From Macrosoma leucophasiata (taxonomy: Eukaryota; Arthropoda; Insecta; Lepidoptera; Hedylidae): a DNA stretch of 64,000 nucleotides. A program made the position numbers and the translations under genes. How positions within the stretch are numbered: position 1 is the stretch's first letter; every line of letters starts with the position of its first letter. The notes beneath the pieces were generated by a model. The model searched no databases and was not told the origin of the DNA. It saw only the letters and a program-made list of their open reading frames with translations. Positions 55,425 to 64,000 of the stretch are shown one piece after another. Where the stretch lies: positions 9,459,001 through 9,523,000 of the forward strand of contig JAWQUS010000020.1 in the NCBI GenBank assembly GCA_036365455.1, read 5' to 3'.

Positions 55425-55510
55425 CCTTATGAAGCCTAGAATGTAACTACCTAGAATCTAGATACCTAGAATGTAGCTAACTAGTAACTAGCTACTTAGA
55501 TTACTTATTT
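55425..55510. repeat. CTAG-rich imperfect tandem repeat
   Basis: Several imperfect units of the type ACCTAGAATGTAG(C/A)TA over about 80 bp, just upstream of a hairpin. Confidence 0.65.
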
Positions 55511-55517
55511 ATAAAGA

Positions 55518-55568
55518 GGTACCTAGTATTCTTTATACCTATCGAAGGTATAAAGAATACTAGATACC
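55518..55568. repeat. 23-bp hairpin with one mismatch, 5-base loop
   Basis: Arms 55518-55540 (GGTACCTAGTATTCTTTATA...) and 55546-55568 pair with one mismatch around ATCGA. Another short-loop fold-back like those at 4364 and 4787. Confidence 0.9.
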
Positions 55569-56904
55569 ACTAAAATATTCGGTTCTGTAAGATTCATTAC
55601 TAATAATTAGATAGGTATCTGATATTTAAAAAAAATAAATGCGTTTTCAAGTTGTTTTTTATCTGAAATACTGTCTCAAGTGCTCGTAATACGACAGATT
55701 GTTTAACAGATAAAGTGTCATTACGAAAAATACTATAACAATCACTTGAAATAATTTATCTAGAAAAACGTTTTAATTTTAATTGTACAAATACTATGGA
55801 CCCTATTTTTTATTATAAGCAGTTATATCTACTTTTAATACATTTAAGTCATACTTAGTTTTTGTTTATAAACGTAGTAATCCCAAATGATACGTTATTT
55901 ATGAGAAGTGTCTAAATGTAGATGTAGATTTTTTACAAAAATAGTGTCACATCTCGAAATAAAGCAGTGTTCTAGATAAATGCGAACTCAAAATCTGTAT
56001 TATTTTGTAATATTGCCATATTATAGAAAACTAACCGAGTGTTCACTTCTTATGACACGTTGCAACTTGCGATACAACGCTATCTATAAAAAATGGCGGC
56101 CAAAATTGCCAGTAGGATACAGTTTCTCGGTGGCACCACGGCCGTAAATTTTGTTATAGAAATACGATCTTTACTGAGTATACAAAACAGATTATTTTAC
56201 GTTGAATGGTGTCAAAAACTCAATTTTGTAGTATTTCGTAATAATACGCTATTCTTCCAAAGTAGCGACTATCTATCTATTCATATTATAAAACAATGTC
56301 TCCCTGATATTCATCGATATAGTATTAATCCGAAACAAATTAAATACTTTATTTAGAGATTACATCATATATATTTTTTTCTTTATCAACTTTATTCATA
56401 TAATACAAATATTTTTTATGAAAACCTTAAACAAACTGTCTTAAAATTAATAAATAAAAAATTTATAAGTTATATAATTAAAATTTTAGAAGTCGTCGCA
56501 AAAACTACCGCGCGAAAGAATAAAACTTCATTCAAACGCGTTGCTCAAGCCAATGACAGAATAGGTCAGGTTTTAAAAAAAAAATCTGACTAAGGCTTAA
56601 ATATTTACTGTATGTTAGAACGACGTTTACCGGGTCAGCTAATTTTGTCCTAATAATTATAAGTGTTCGTACGCGATTTCAGGATTTAGAATGTACCTAT
56701 AAGGTTTTTAGAATCTGAAATGAACATTGTATTCTGAGTGCATTTACCTGTTTGCTGTTGCTGAATAAAATATTCAGTGGATTTCATGAAAGTAAATAAA
56801 TAATTCAAATAGAACATCTCAGTAAAATAGCTGTTTTAAGTTAAGTCTGTAAAATACGAAATTAATTATATAAAACTGCCAGAGTTCGAATCAAATCTAT
56901 ATTT
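55569..56904. other. No gene seen; Helitron-like end near 56625-56642
   Basis: The 87-codon frame at 56093-56356 starts MAAKIASRIQFLGG but has no domain or splice evidence. ACCGGGTCAGCTAATTTT near 56630 resembles a decayed family E 3' end. Confidence 0.35.
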
Positions 56905-57155
56905 ATATATATAAAAATCAATTGCTGTTCGTTAGTCTCGCTAAAACTCGAGAACGGCTGGCCGATTTGGCTAATTTTGGTTTTGAATGATTTTTGGAAG
57001 TCCAGGGAAGGTTTAAAAGGTTAAAAAATATGAAGAAATTGAAGGGAAATAGTAAACACCACAATTTCATTTTCCCATACAAATAGACCTATCTATCAAA
57101 CCTTTGACACATTATTTTATTCTGAGACAATACAAAGTTTGCTGGATCAGTTGGT
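56905..57155 (+). mobile_element. Helitron-like element, family E
   Basis: ATATATAAAAATCAATTGCT to AAGTTTGCTGGATCAG. Same order and length as the copies at 21797 and 38908; the final CTAG is altered. Confidence 0.65.
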
Positions 57156-57534
57156 CACTGATATTTATTAACTAACAAAATTAAATCACACAAAAATACG
57201 TACTCGTAGGTACTAGCTTTTTATTCAAGCTCATGGTTTGTTGTATTTTCTGGGAGTGGTCAGAATACTTTGGGTACTTAGTCTGAATGGACCAAAAAGA
57301 ATGGACCGTAGTCCATTATGCTGCTAAGCTTATAACAAAGTATACTAAGAAAAAAATGCAACAAATTTTTGTCTTCATAAATTTTGTAGTGTTTGGAACT
57401 TAACAATTTTATCTGGGGATGTTTATTGACAAACAATCTTAAAATAATTGATTCATTTTCATTTAAAATATGAAAACTAAAATGACAGGGTGTTTCAATA
57501 TATTTAAACATCATCATCATCACTTCATTTAAGC
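57156..57534. other. No gene seen
   Basis: AT-rich; a short (ATC)n run at 57511-57522. Confidence 0.4.
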
Positions 57535-57577
57535 TCTACGCCCCTGAGCTCTGATACTGGAACTCTACCACCAGTCA
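57535..57577 (-). mobile_element. SINE-like family A, head only
   Basis: GCTCTACGCCCCTGAGCTCT, then CTGGAACTCTACCACCAGTC: the reversed first 40 bases of the family. Confidence 0.55.
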
Positions 57578-57769
57578 TAATTACTATATGATACTATATT
57601 GATATACATATCAATGTATTAATGCACAGAAATTGTGGCGCTATTATTTATTATGCTACTAAAATGAGACTCAAGCATCATAACATGCTATACATATTCC
57701 TAAATAAATATTTTTATCCCTACCTATACCTTCAACAGGCGTATTCTGTCATCCCTACTTCCCTACCTT

Positions 57770-57968
57770 TCCCTACTTATATTATTATTGTAAATCCGAA
57801 AGTAACTCCGTCCGTCTGTCTGTCTATCTGTTACCTTTTCACGTCCAAACGACTTAACCGATTTTAATGAAATTTGGTACAGAGATAGAGCTGACTTTGA
57901 GAAAGAACATAGGCTAGTTATTTATAAAACGACATCCACGCGGGCGAAGCCGCGAGCAACAGCTAGTA
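57770..57968 (+). mobile_element. Helitron-like element, family D
   Basis: TTATATTATTATTGTAAATC, GTAACTCCGTCCGTCTGTCT, GACTTAACCGATTTTAATGA, then GCGGGCGAAGCCGCG (a perfect stem) and AGCAACAGCTAGTA. Hairpin plus CTAGT is the diagnostic Helitron-like 3' end. Non-coding. Confidence 0.75.
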
Positions 57969-58573
57969 TTTAAAAAAATAAAATTTACAGTACATTGCAG
58001 TTTTTCTAAAATTATCGTAAATATCACGTCACGTCAAAACCGCAATGTACCTACTACGAAGTTGTCATCGAAATTACGTCAACCTTTACATAACACGCTT
58101 TCAACTTATAACATTTTTCATTGCCCCTCATTTCAGTATAACCAACGATTCGCGAAAATTGATACAGTTCATTACCTATCACGAATATCACTTTTTGTGG
58201 AAATCGAAAACAATGAAACGTTAACGTTAGCAGTCTGCCATTTTCAGGAAACGGATGTTAGTCGGCAAATCCGGTATCGGCTGGGAGGCACCGTGCCAGC
58301 TTACTAAGTAACGATGGGGAATATAACAGATAACCTTTTCCCTTAAGTGCTAATTTTGAAAAAGAAAAAAAACTTTTGTGGAATCTGAAAAGTCGACAAA
58401 AGGGGCTTATTGATTAAATGTGAAAGACTCGCATTCTAATTCGTACTAATTACCAATTCCTAATATGACACTAGATAAGAAATGTTTCAAAAGTAATTAA
58501 AATGAATATAAGTTATCATGCAACAATCACATCTAAGCCTCAAGTAAGGACCTCATCAGAAATAATTATTGGT
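57969..58573. other. No gene seen
   Basis: The 81-codon frame at 58062-58307 has no recognisable domain. Confidence 0.35.
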
Positions 58574-58790
58574 AGAGGTCCATTGATGGAGCTCGATGGT
58601 GTCGACTCTATCGTATTCTTAATCTAATTGCCGCTAAATGCTAGGCCGTAGCGACCAAAACACGATATCGTGTTTCGGTCGGTACGGCCTTGTGATTTTT
58701 GGCACAGAGGCATAACAACTTAGGCCTCAGGACTGCAAAACATAATATCTCATCTTATTCAAATCTCTGGTTTAATCTAGATATTTAAAG
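58574..58790 (+). mobile_element. SINE-like family A, decayed
   Basis: GGTAGAGGTCCATTGATGGA, TTGCCGCTAAATGCTAG, GGCACAGAGGCATAACAACT and TTAGGCCTCAGGACTGC. The middle has become palindromic (AAACACGATATCGTGTTT). Confidence 0.6.
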
Positions 58791-58798
58791 GCTACAAT

Positions 58799-59003
58799 AT
58801 TAGACAAGCCAGGTTGGTCCAGCGGTGTGTAACGACTTTTTCGTTGAGAGCCTCGATCGAAACAGTCGAGTCGGGTTCGACCCCCGTACCTGGACAAATA
58901 CACATTCATTTTGTTTCTGGGTGGTTGTGTATGTGATGTGTATGAATGGCACCCACAACGTATACCTATTATAGAGCTATGAGTGAAAGCATATTTTATT
59001 TTA
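58799..59003 (+). mobile_element. tRNA-headed SINE, family G, diverged
   Basis: CCAGGTTGGTCCAGCGGTGT (A-box region) and CGGGTTCGACCCCCGTACCT (B box), followed by the body TTTCTGGGTGGTTGTGTATG and GAGCTATGAGTGAAAGCATA and a TTTTATTTTATT tail. It contains an insertion between the boxes relative to the other G copies. Confidence 0.75.
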
Positions 59004-59785
59004 TTAATTTTTTAACTTATCGTCTATGTAAACTGCATGCTTTTTTATTTAAACCTTGTGTAAGGCTGTAAGTGTCAGCATATTTTTTTAATGTAAACAG
59101 CTTGTTTTTTTGCCTCTTTATGACATATGAGAAGTTCGAGCTTCACCAATCGTTTCAGCAACGAACAGAAACATCTTGACGTCTACCAGTTGTATTGTTT
59201 TTTAAATTATTTATCAAATAGTCAACATACACTTGGCAAATAATTACAGTGCATCTAAAAAACCACAGAGGTTTGTACTACTTTAGTTCTTAGTTGTTGT
59301 AATTAACAAATTAAATTTGTAAAATTAAATTTGTTAATTATTTTTCGCACAGTGACGGCTTGGACTGTACCTATTTATGTATGTACAGCGTATCTTCAGA
59401 TTATAACCATTTATATGAGAACAGGTGCGTGAGTGTTATTTATTAAGGTTTGTTATCAAGAAAAAAAAAGGATGGAACTGTGGAATCAAAATGTTTTCAT
59501 TTCATTGTGTTCAAATTCACACAATAAGTATGCATACCGCGCCTTGTAAATGTGTTTTGCGATACGTTGCGGTAGAAGAAGGACGAATTCTGATGTAGAC
59601 AAACAGATAGTGTTTAAACAAAGAAACTTTTTGTATTTCCACACAACGTTTTGAATTTTCAACTAACTGTCCTTATTTTTGCCGATAAATATCCCAGTTG
59701 AAAGAGTCATAAATTACTTGTTATTCAGCCTTCGTAATCGATTTCGCTTGATGAATTCGACGATGATAACTTTCCTAGAAAATAC
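59004..59785. other. No gene seen
   Basis: AT-rich. A 12-bp fold-back AATTAACAAATT/AATTTGTTAATT lies near 59300-59340. Confidence 0.4.
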
Positions 59786-60098
59786 AGGTTTAATATATTA
59801 CCATCAAACCGGCACACGGTATTACTGACCACTCGAGCTTCGTGGCAGATAGATTTAGGGTGAGATTCACTGACCGCACTACGACTTTACTTTCAAGCAA
59901 AGTACGTGAATCTCACACGTAGGGCGAGATTCACAGACCGCACTACGACTTTACTTTGAGCAAAGTATGCTTAGAACTGTCAGAAATGTATGGGTTTTGA
60001 CAGTTCGAAGCGTACTTTGCTCGAAAGTAAAGTCGTAGTGCGGTCTGTGAATCTCACCATTAGTAATGCGGTGGTGCCTATGGCCTCGACCTCCTACT
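59786..60098 (-). mobile_element. SINE-like family A, split by MITE P
   Basis: Left part TATATTACCATCAAACCGGC to GGCAGATAGATTTA, right part TTAGTAATGCGGTGGTGCCT to GGCCTCGACCTCC. In intact copies these parts are joined, so the interruption is exact at the duplicated TTA. Confidence 0.65.
59858..60059. mobile_element. PIF/Harbinger-like MITE (family P) with an extra partial unit
   Basis: Flanked by TTA at 59855-59857 and 60060-60062. The right 138 bp (59922-60059) is a full unit: GGGCGAGATTCACAGACCGC to GCGGTCTGTGAATCTCACCA, nearly self-complementary over about 60 bp per arm. The left 64 bp is a shortened unit that still starts GGGTGAGATTCACTGACCGC and includes its own inverse GTGAATCTCAC. 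A 3-bp TTA target duplication is the rule for PIF/Harbinger elements. No coding. Confidence 0.8.
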
Positions 60099-60102
60099 CA
60101 AA

Positions 60103-60360
60103 GAGTGAGATTCACAAACTGCTCTATGACTTTATAGGTTAGGATCCCACTGCAGAATCATTTCGCTTATCCAGATATGCTGCAAACCTAATTTGTACGC
60201 ATATTTATAATCTAGAGAATATATATAATAGGTTGCCTATACAAAAATGCCTGCAAGTGCAAAATTTGTTATTACTTGTTTATTCAATAAAATATCGTCC
60301 ACTTCACTTCATCGCATACTTTGCTGAAAGTAAAGTAATGCAGTTTGTTAATCTCACCCT
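60103..60360. mobile_element. Longer relative of MITE P
   Basis: GAGTGAGATTCACAAACTGC at the left, GCAGTTTGTTAATCTCACCC at the right, with GACTTTATA and ACTTTGCTGAAAGTAAAG near the ends as in family P. The interior (about 170 bp) is unrelated AT-rich sequence. No clean target duplication. Confidence 0.6.
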
Positions 60361-60751
60361 GAAATTATAAAAATCGAATGTAACATTATATAACTATCTC
60401 ATACTCGTAGACCTCATAAAAAACCTTAAATGGGGTACCTCTTGGCTTGAGGCTATTAGTTGCATTTAAGAGCTTGAGCAGAGAATATGCATTATGAGTT
60501 CTTTCTCCTAAACTTTCGACGATAATATTTTCTTTCATTGTTTAATGTTCTGAAAGGTAGCAAACGAGCATAATATATCAGGTATGATGCAGAATGCAAG
60601 CCACATTGATTGTGAGTATTAACTGTAACATAATCTTATCTCGATGCTTTGATTTATCTGATTAAGATATTTTGTTTATAGCTTCATAAGTGTTCCCATT
60701 TGCATTGTCATTTAGTGATGGTAGAGTTCTAGTGGGCGCTCACTATGGGCC
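60361..60751. other. No gene seen
   Basis: Weak family A-like strings (GGTAGCAAACGAGCA near 60556) but too decayed to call. Confidence 0.35.
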
Positions 60752-60985
60752 TCATAAGAAGGCTCAAGGTAGAGAGAGCAATGTAGAGAGATGTGCTATC
60801 TGCGATTTGCTCGCAGTTTCTCTGCGAGATCGAACCAAAGTAACCGATATAGCCCACCGAATAGCGAAACTCAAGTGGCAGTGGGTAGGGCACATAGCTC
60901 GCAAAACCCACGAGGTGGACTCTTTGTTGAAGGCTTTGTCCAGCAGTGAACGTATTTCGACTGAAGTAATTATGATCATCAATAT
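60752..60985 (+). pseudogene. RTE-type LINE family J, C-terminal remnant
   Basis: One frame reads VSLRDRTKVTDIAHRIAKLK, then WQWVGHIARKTHEVDSLL, the conserved WQW-GHIAR segment of the J polymerase C-terminus. A deletion then joins it to the last bases (TTGTCCAGCAGTGAACGTAT, TTCGACTGA) and a tail with ATCATCAATATCATCATG. The middle of the C-terminal region is missing. Confidence 0.75.
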
Positions 60986-61544
60986 CATCATGTATGTTTT
61001 AAGTATCAAATATGAATTATAATATTTTTATCCACGGATATGAAGATTAAAAATGTTTAATATGCCACAATCCGGGATAAAAATGTACGTATGACAGATA
61101 ACGCTCGGGTACCCCTCTATCGCGATACGCATATCCGAATACTTTCACAAAACAAGTCACGTATTAAATGAGAATATTCGGGCGAGCCTCCGACTTATTT
61201 ATCATTCTACTCAGAGCTACACCCCATGAATTTTATACAAGATTGAACGATTTACTGAGTAAAATTGATGAAACATCTATTGAACGTCGGCACTTGATTG
61301 GACAATGATACTGAATTACTGCGAATTCTTCACTACGGGTATATTCATAAAAGGGAAAGTTTGCGGGTTCTGATCGAAGTTTTTACGACGCAATAAATTT
61401 GCCGAAACTTTAAATTAAGCTTTTATAAAATTATCAAGATTAGGTTTCAAATTAAATATGATCAAGTTTGACATGCCATCGATCTTGCTGAACTCTATAA
61501 TGTTGGTTCGATCTTTGAATTTGACAAAAACCAACAAATGTGCT
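60986..61544. other. No gene seen
   Basis: AT-rich spacer; the frame 61458-61652 runs into element Q. Confidence 0.4.
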
Positions 61545-61787
61545 TACAGTCCCCAGCTAGAAATCGACTTTAGAAAAGAGATGCTGTGTAGAGCGTTTTC
61601 TCTTTCGCACACTTCTTACGTAATGTTTGTCGACCATTTTGATCAAATGTAGACCAATATCGCACTATCGGAGCTTACGTTATTTGTGTGCGAAAGAGAT
61701 AACGCTCTACGAAGTCGAAATTACCCGATCGTCTCTTACCTAAGGTCGATGTGTAATATTTTTTGCTGGGTACAGTATTTTATAACA
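61545..61787. mobile_element. MITE-like element, family Q, copy 2
   Basis: Ends TTACAGTCCCCAGCTAGAAA and (reversed) TTTTTTGCTGGGTACAGTA. Inside, TGTAGAGCGTTTTCTCTTTC and its inverse GTGCGAAAGAGATAACGCTC form a 26-bp stem 60 bp apart. Confidence 0.7.
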
Positions 61788-62097
61788 GACTTCACAAAAT
61801 TTAAGTACCTTTACCAAATTTAAGTTCTCTGTTTCACTCTTATATGTGTTTGTATATCTGTGATTAGCTCTAAAAATACTCATACGATTTTGATAGTACT
61901 TTCGTCAATTCAATCTTCATTATTTATTGCTTATGTTCTGCAGGGCATCGACTTTAATGTAATATCAATAATTAATGCTAGACAAGTCATAAAAATTAAG
62001 GCATTTACGCTAAGGCACGTAGATAAGGCACGTAGTAAAAGATAGAGATAGCGCACATTTGAGGGTTGCTTAAAATTGAGTGACGTTTGAGTATTCG
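61788..62097. other. No gene seen
   Basis: AT-rich spacer. Confidence 0.4.
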
Positions 62098-62297
62098 GCC
62101 ATTACACTCACAGCCCACAGTAGATATAAACCTGTGTTGTGGGTGCCGTTGTATACATACAACACATGCACAAACACCCAGACCCGAAACAAATATCTGT
62201 AGGCCATGCAAATATTTGTCCAGGTGCGGGGATCGAACCCGCGGCCCTTCGAATCAAACGGTCATTTCACACCGCTGGTCTAACCGGCTCGCCCTAC
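62098..62297 (-). mobile_element. tRNA-headed SINE, family G
   Basis: Minus strand: GAGCCGGTTAGACCAGCGGT and CGGGTTCGATCCCCGCACCT, then the family body to GGGCTGTGAGTGTAAT. Close in sequence to the 40733-40947 copy. Confidence 0.85.
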
Positions 62298-62677
62298 TAT
62301 CAGATAACAGCGATGATCTCAAAATGTCGATTTTGATCATTCTTTTGTTGATATATTCTGCGTTCTTCAGAGATCATTTAAATTTAGAAGTACGAGTATA
62401 TTAAGTACCTATACCTAAGTATTTTAGTATACTGATTTCATGAATATTTTTCAAAAATTAAATAAATGTGAAAATTTCGATTACAGCACCCAGCAAGAAT
62501 TATTCACATCGAGACTACGAAAGAGACAATCGGCTAGTTTCGATTTTGTAGAGCGTTATCACTGCTGCACACGGCCTACGTAAGCACTGCTAGTGCGGTA
62601 TTTTCAAAATATCATCAAAATAGTTGACAAACGTCAGTTAAGTAATGCACGAAAGAGATTATACTCTACACACCCGA

Positions 62678-63079
62678 CATATGAGCGAATGACTAAACAA
62701 ATATACAATGCGAATGTGGATGGTTGCAGAGGCCCAGGAAAACCAAGACTGACCTACCATGACCAAATCGGTCGAGTTCTATCGATGGTGCGGTCAGAAG
62801 TCTTATGGTGAGATTCACAGATCGCACTACGACTTCACTTTGAGCAAAGTATGCTTAGAACTGTCAGTACAGTATGGGATTTGACAGTTCATAGGGTACT
62901 TTGCTTGAAAATAAAGTCGTAGAGCGGTCTGTGAATCTCGCCCTTGGGACTCGGCGTGCATGTTTGAAGAGAATGATGAAGTTAGATGAGGCGCAAGAGG
63001 TATGTCAGGACCGAGATATCTGGCGATCTACACTCTCTGCCTACCGTTAGGGACCTGGCGTGAAGATACATACATACAT
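62678..63079 (+). pseudogene. RTE-like LINE family R, 3' end, itself split by MITE P
   Basis: ATGAGCGAATGACTAAACAA to GTTCTATCGATGGTGCGGTC and, after MITE P (62806-62943), GGACTCGGCGTGCATGTTTG to ACCTGGCGTGAAGATACATA with an (ATAC)n tail. Matches the last 80 codons of 50511-51791. A short deletion and the MITE destroy the frame. Confidence 0.85.
62806..62943. mobile_element. PIF/Harbinger-like MITE (family P), single unit
   Basis: 138 bp, TGGTGAGATTCACAGATCGC to GCGGTCTGTGAATCTCGCCC. Flanked by TTA (62803-62805) and TTG (62944-62946). The uninterrupted LINE reads GTCTTAGGAATCGG here, so TTA was duplicated and one copy later mutated. Same length as the unit at 59922-60059. Confidence 0.85.
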
Positions 63080-63177
63080 ACACCCGAAATAAGCCGAAGT
63101 CTACTTGTTAAAATCGATGTGCACTATTTTTGTTGGATAGTGTAGATAATATTGAAAACATCTTTATTTATACAAAT

Positions 63178-64000
63178 AAATAAAATTGGAGTGTCTGTTT
63201 GTAATATTAAGATAACCGCTTTTTACTAAATTACGACAACAAACTACTTCTTTCTGAATTCTTCTGACCTTCTCTATTGCTTATAGCATGAATATGACTC
63301 GTTGGTATTAATTATGACACTTAAAAAAAACTGGTTGCCTGTAAAGTCGGTTTTACGGGCGAAGATTTTACGTGACAACGTCTTTTTCTCGGTAGAAAGG
63401 CATTCGCCGGTCCGGCAGGCCTCTCTCTCGTTCGGTGACTCATCGTTACGTTACCGGGCGTTACACTTTTTCATGAGTGACTCCGAGTCGCAACCTAATT
63501 TAAGACGTTGTCACGTCAAAACAGCTGATTTATGAAAGACTTGTACTTCATATTTATTTATCAATATATTTGCACATTATTGTATGTATATATTTGTGTA
63601 ATATGTATATATTATATAATATATTTCTTTATCTGTGATGTATGTATGTCTATATTGTATTATATTTACGTAGTATACACTTTTTCATAAGTATCCATTT
63701 CAAACACGTATTTATTATTACTTATTATTTATAGCATACTCACCTGTCAGCACCAGTTAAATTTTCAACACTACCCAAAGGTTGACTGGTCGATAATGCC
63801 TTGTAGTAGCATTAAGTCCGCCTTATGTACCTTTTCTATGTGCATAGAAGTTAAATAAATAAATAAATGCATATGTATGTATACACGGTACATATACCAA
63901 AACAACATTTTTTACAATGTTTGTCTGTCTGTCTGTCTGTTTGGCGGGGCTAATCTTGGGAACGGCTCGACCGATTTTGACGGGACTTTCACAGGCAGAT
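63178..64000 (+). mobile_element. Helitron-like element C, split by family O, running off the window
   Basis: Left piece 63178-63232 (TTGGAGTGTCTGTTTGTAAT to CTTTTTACTAAAT), right piece from 63867 (GCATATGTATGTATACACGG) to the window edge. The copy at 30196-30425 has the two pieces joined. Confidence 0.75.
63233..63866 (+). mobile_element. Family O retroelement inserted in element C
   Basis: About 630 bp ending ATTAAGTCCGCCTTATG and AAGTTAAATAAATAAATAAA. The 5' part contains GGTTGCCTGTAAAGTCGGTT and a 20-bp inverted pair (TTTTACGTGACAACGTCTT near 63366; AAGACGTTGTCACGTC near 63504), perhaps a further small element. The 77-codon frame at 63302-63535 lies in this part and has no domain. Confidence 0.6.

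Larger units (their letters stand above)
62484..63150. mobile_element. MITE-like element Q, copy 3, split by LINE R
   Basis: Left part 62484-62677 (ACAGCACCCAGCAAGAATTA to the Q centre), right part 63080-63150 (ACACCCGAAATAAGCCG, then GATGTGCACTATTTTTGTTG). The 8-bp repeat ACACCCGA at 62670-62677 and 63080-63087 brackets the LINE. Confidence 0.75.

Noticed and set aside
56093..56356. 87-codon frame beginning MAAKIASRIQFLGG
   Set aside because: Plausible start, but AT-rich composition, no domain and no splice or poly-A context distinguishes it from chance.
1..64000. Satellite, telomeric or rDNA sequence
   Set aside because: No TTAGG array, no long tandem satellite and no rRNA similarity noticed.

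Overview
The window looks like nuclear DNA of a lepidopteran insect (moth or butterfly). It is AT-rich and has no operons, bacterial-type genes, rRNA or convincing functional tRNA. It is packed with repeat families I recognise as typical of Lepidoptera: RTE-like, CR1-like and jockey-like LINE ends, a mariner, a BEL/Pao remnant, Helitron-like elements ending in CTAGT, and several SINE families. Nearly every long open frame is a transposon fragment or a chance frame inside one.

Labels used below are local to this window. A = about 300-bp SINE-like element with an A-rich tail (more than 20 copies). B = about 640-bp element running from AGGGTTCCGTACC to CGCACTTGGCCG. C, D, E, F = Helitron-like elements. 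G, H, I = tRNA-headed SINEs. J = RTE-type LINE with a (GAT)n tail and its short derivatives. K = a GC-richer dispersed repeat. L, M, N, P, Q, S = inverted-repeat (MITE-like) elements. O = element with a (TAAA)n tail. R = RTE-like LINE with an (ATAC)n tail.

Layout. 1-13.6 kb: scattered A, H, J and K copies and three short-loop hairpins. 13.6 kb: a candidate last exon of a host gene on the minus strand. 14-24 kb: A copies (one inside B), an R fragment, a J derivative, an unexplained GC-rich block at 19.7-20.07 kb and a head-to-head A pair. 24-34 kb: a jockey-like C-terminus, a B copy split by R, and a run of MITEs (M, Q, N). 34-46 kb: SINEs I, G and H, Helitron-like pieces, a degraded mariner, and A split by B. 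46.8 kb: a candidate internal exon on the minus strand whose phase fits the 13.6-kb exon. 47-52 kb: A split by a CR1-like LINE, then the longest open frame (426 codons, reverse transcriptase of R). 52-57 kb: MITE S, a long AT-rich stretch, BEL/Pao pol debris. 57-64 kb: SINEs, Harbinger-like MITE P, and two nests (Q split by R, itself split by P; C split by O).

If the two minus-strand exon candidates are real and belong together, much of the window is intron of one long gene filled by layers of transposons. The clearest biology here is the insertion history. Several insertions have readable target-site duplications, some copies interrupt others in a definite order, and the common SINE-like family A appears to share its 3' tail with the CR1-like LINE found in the same window.
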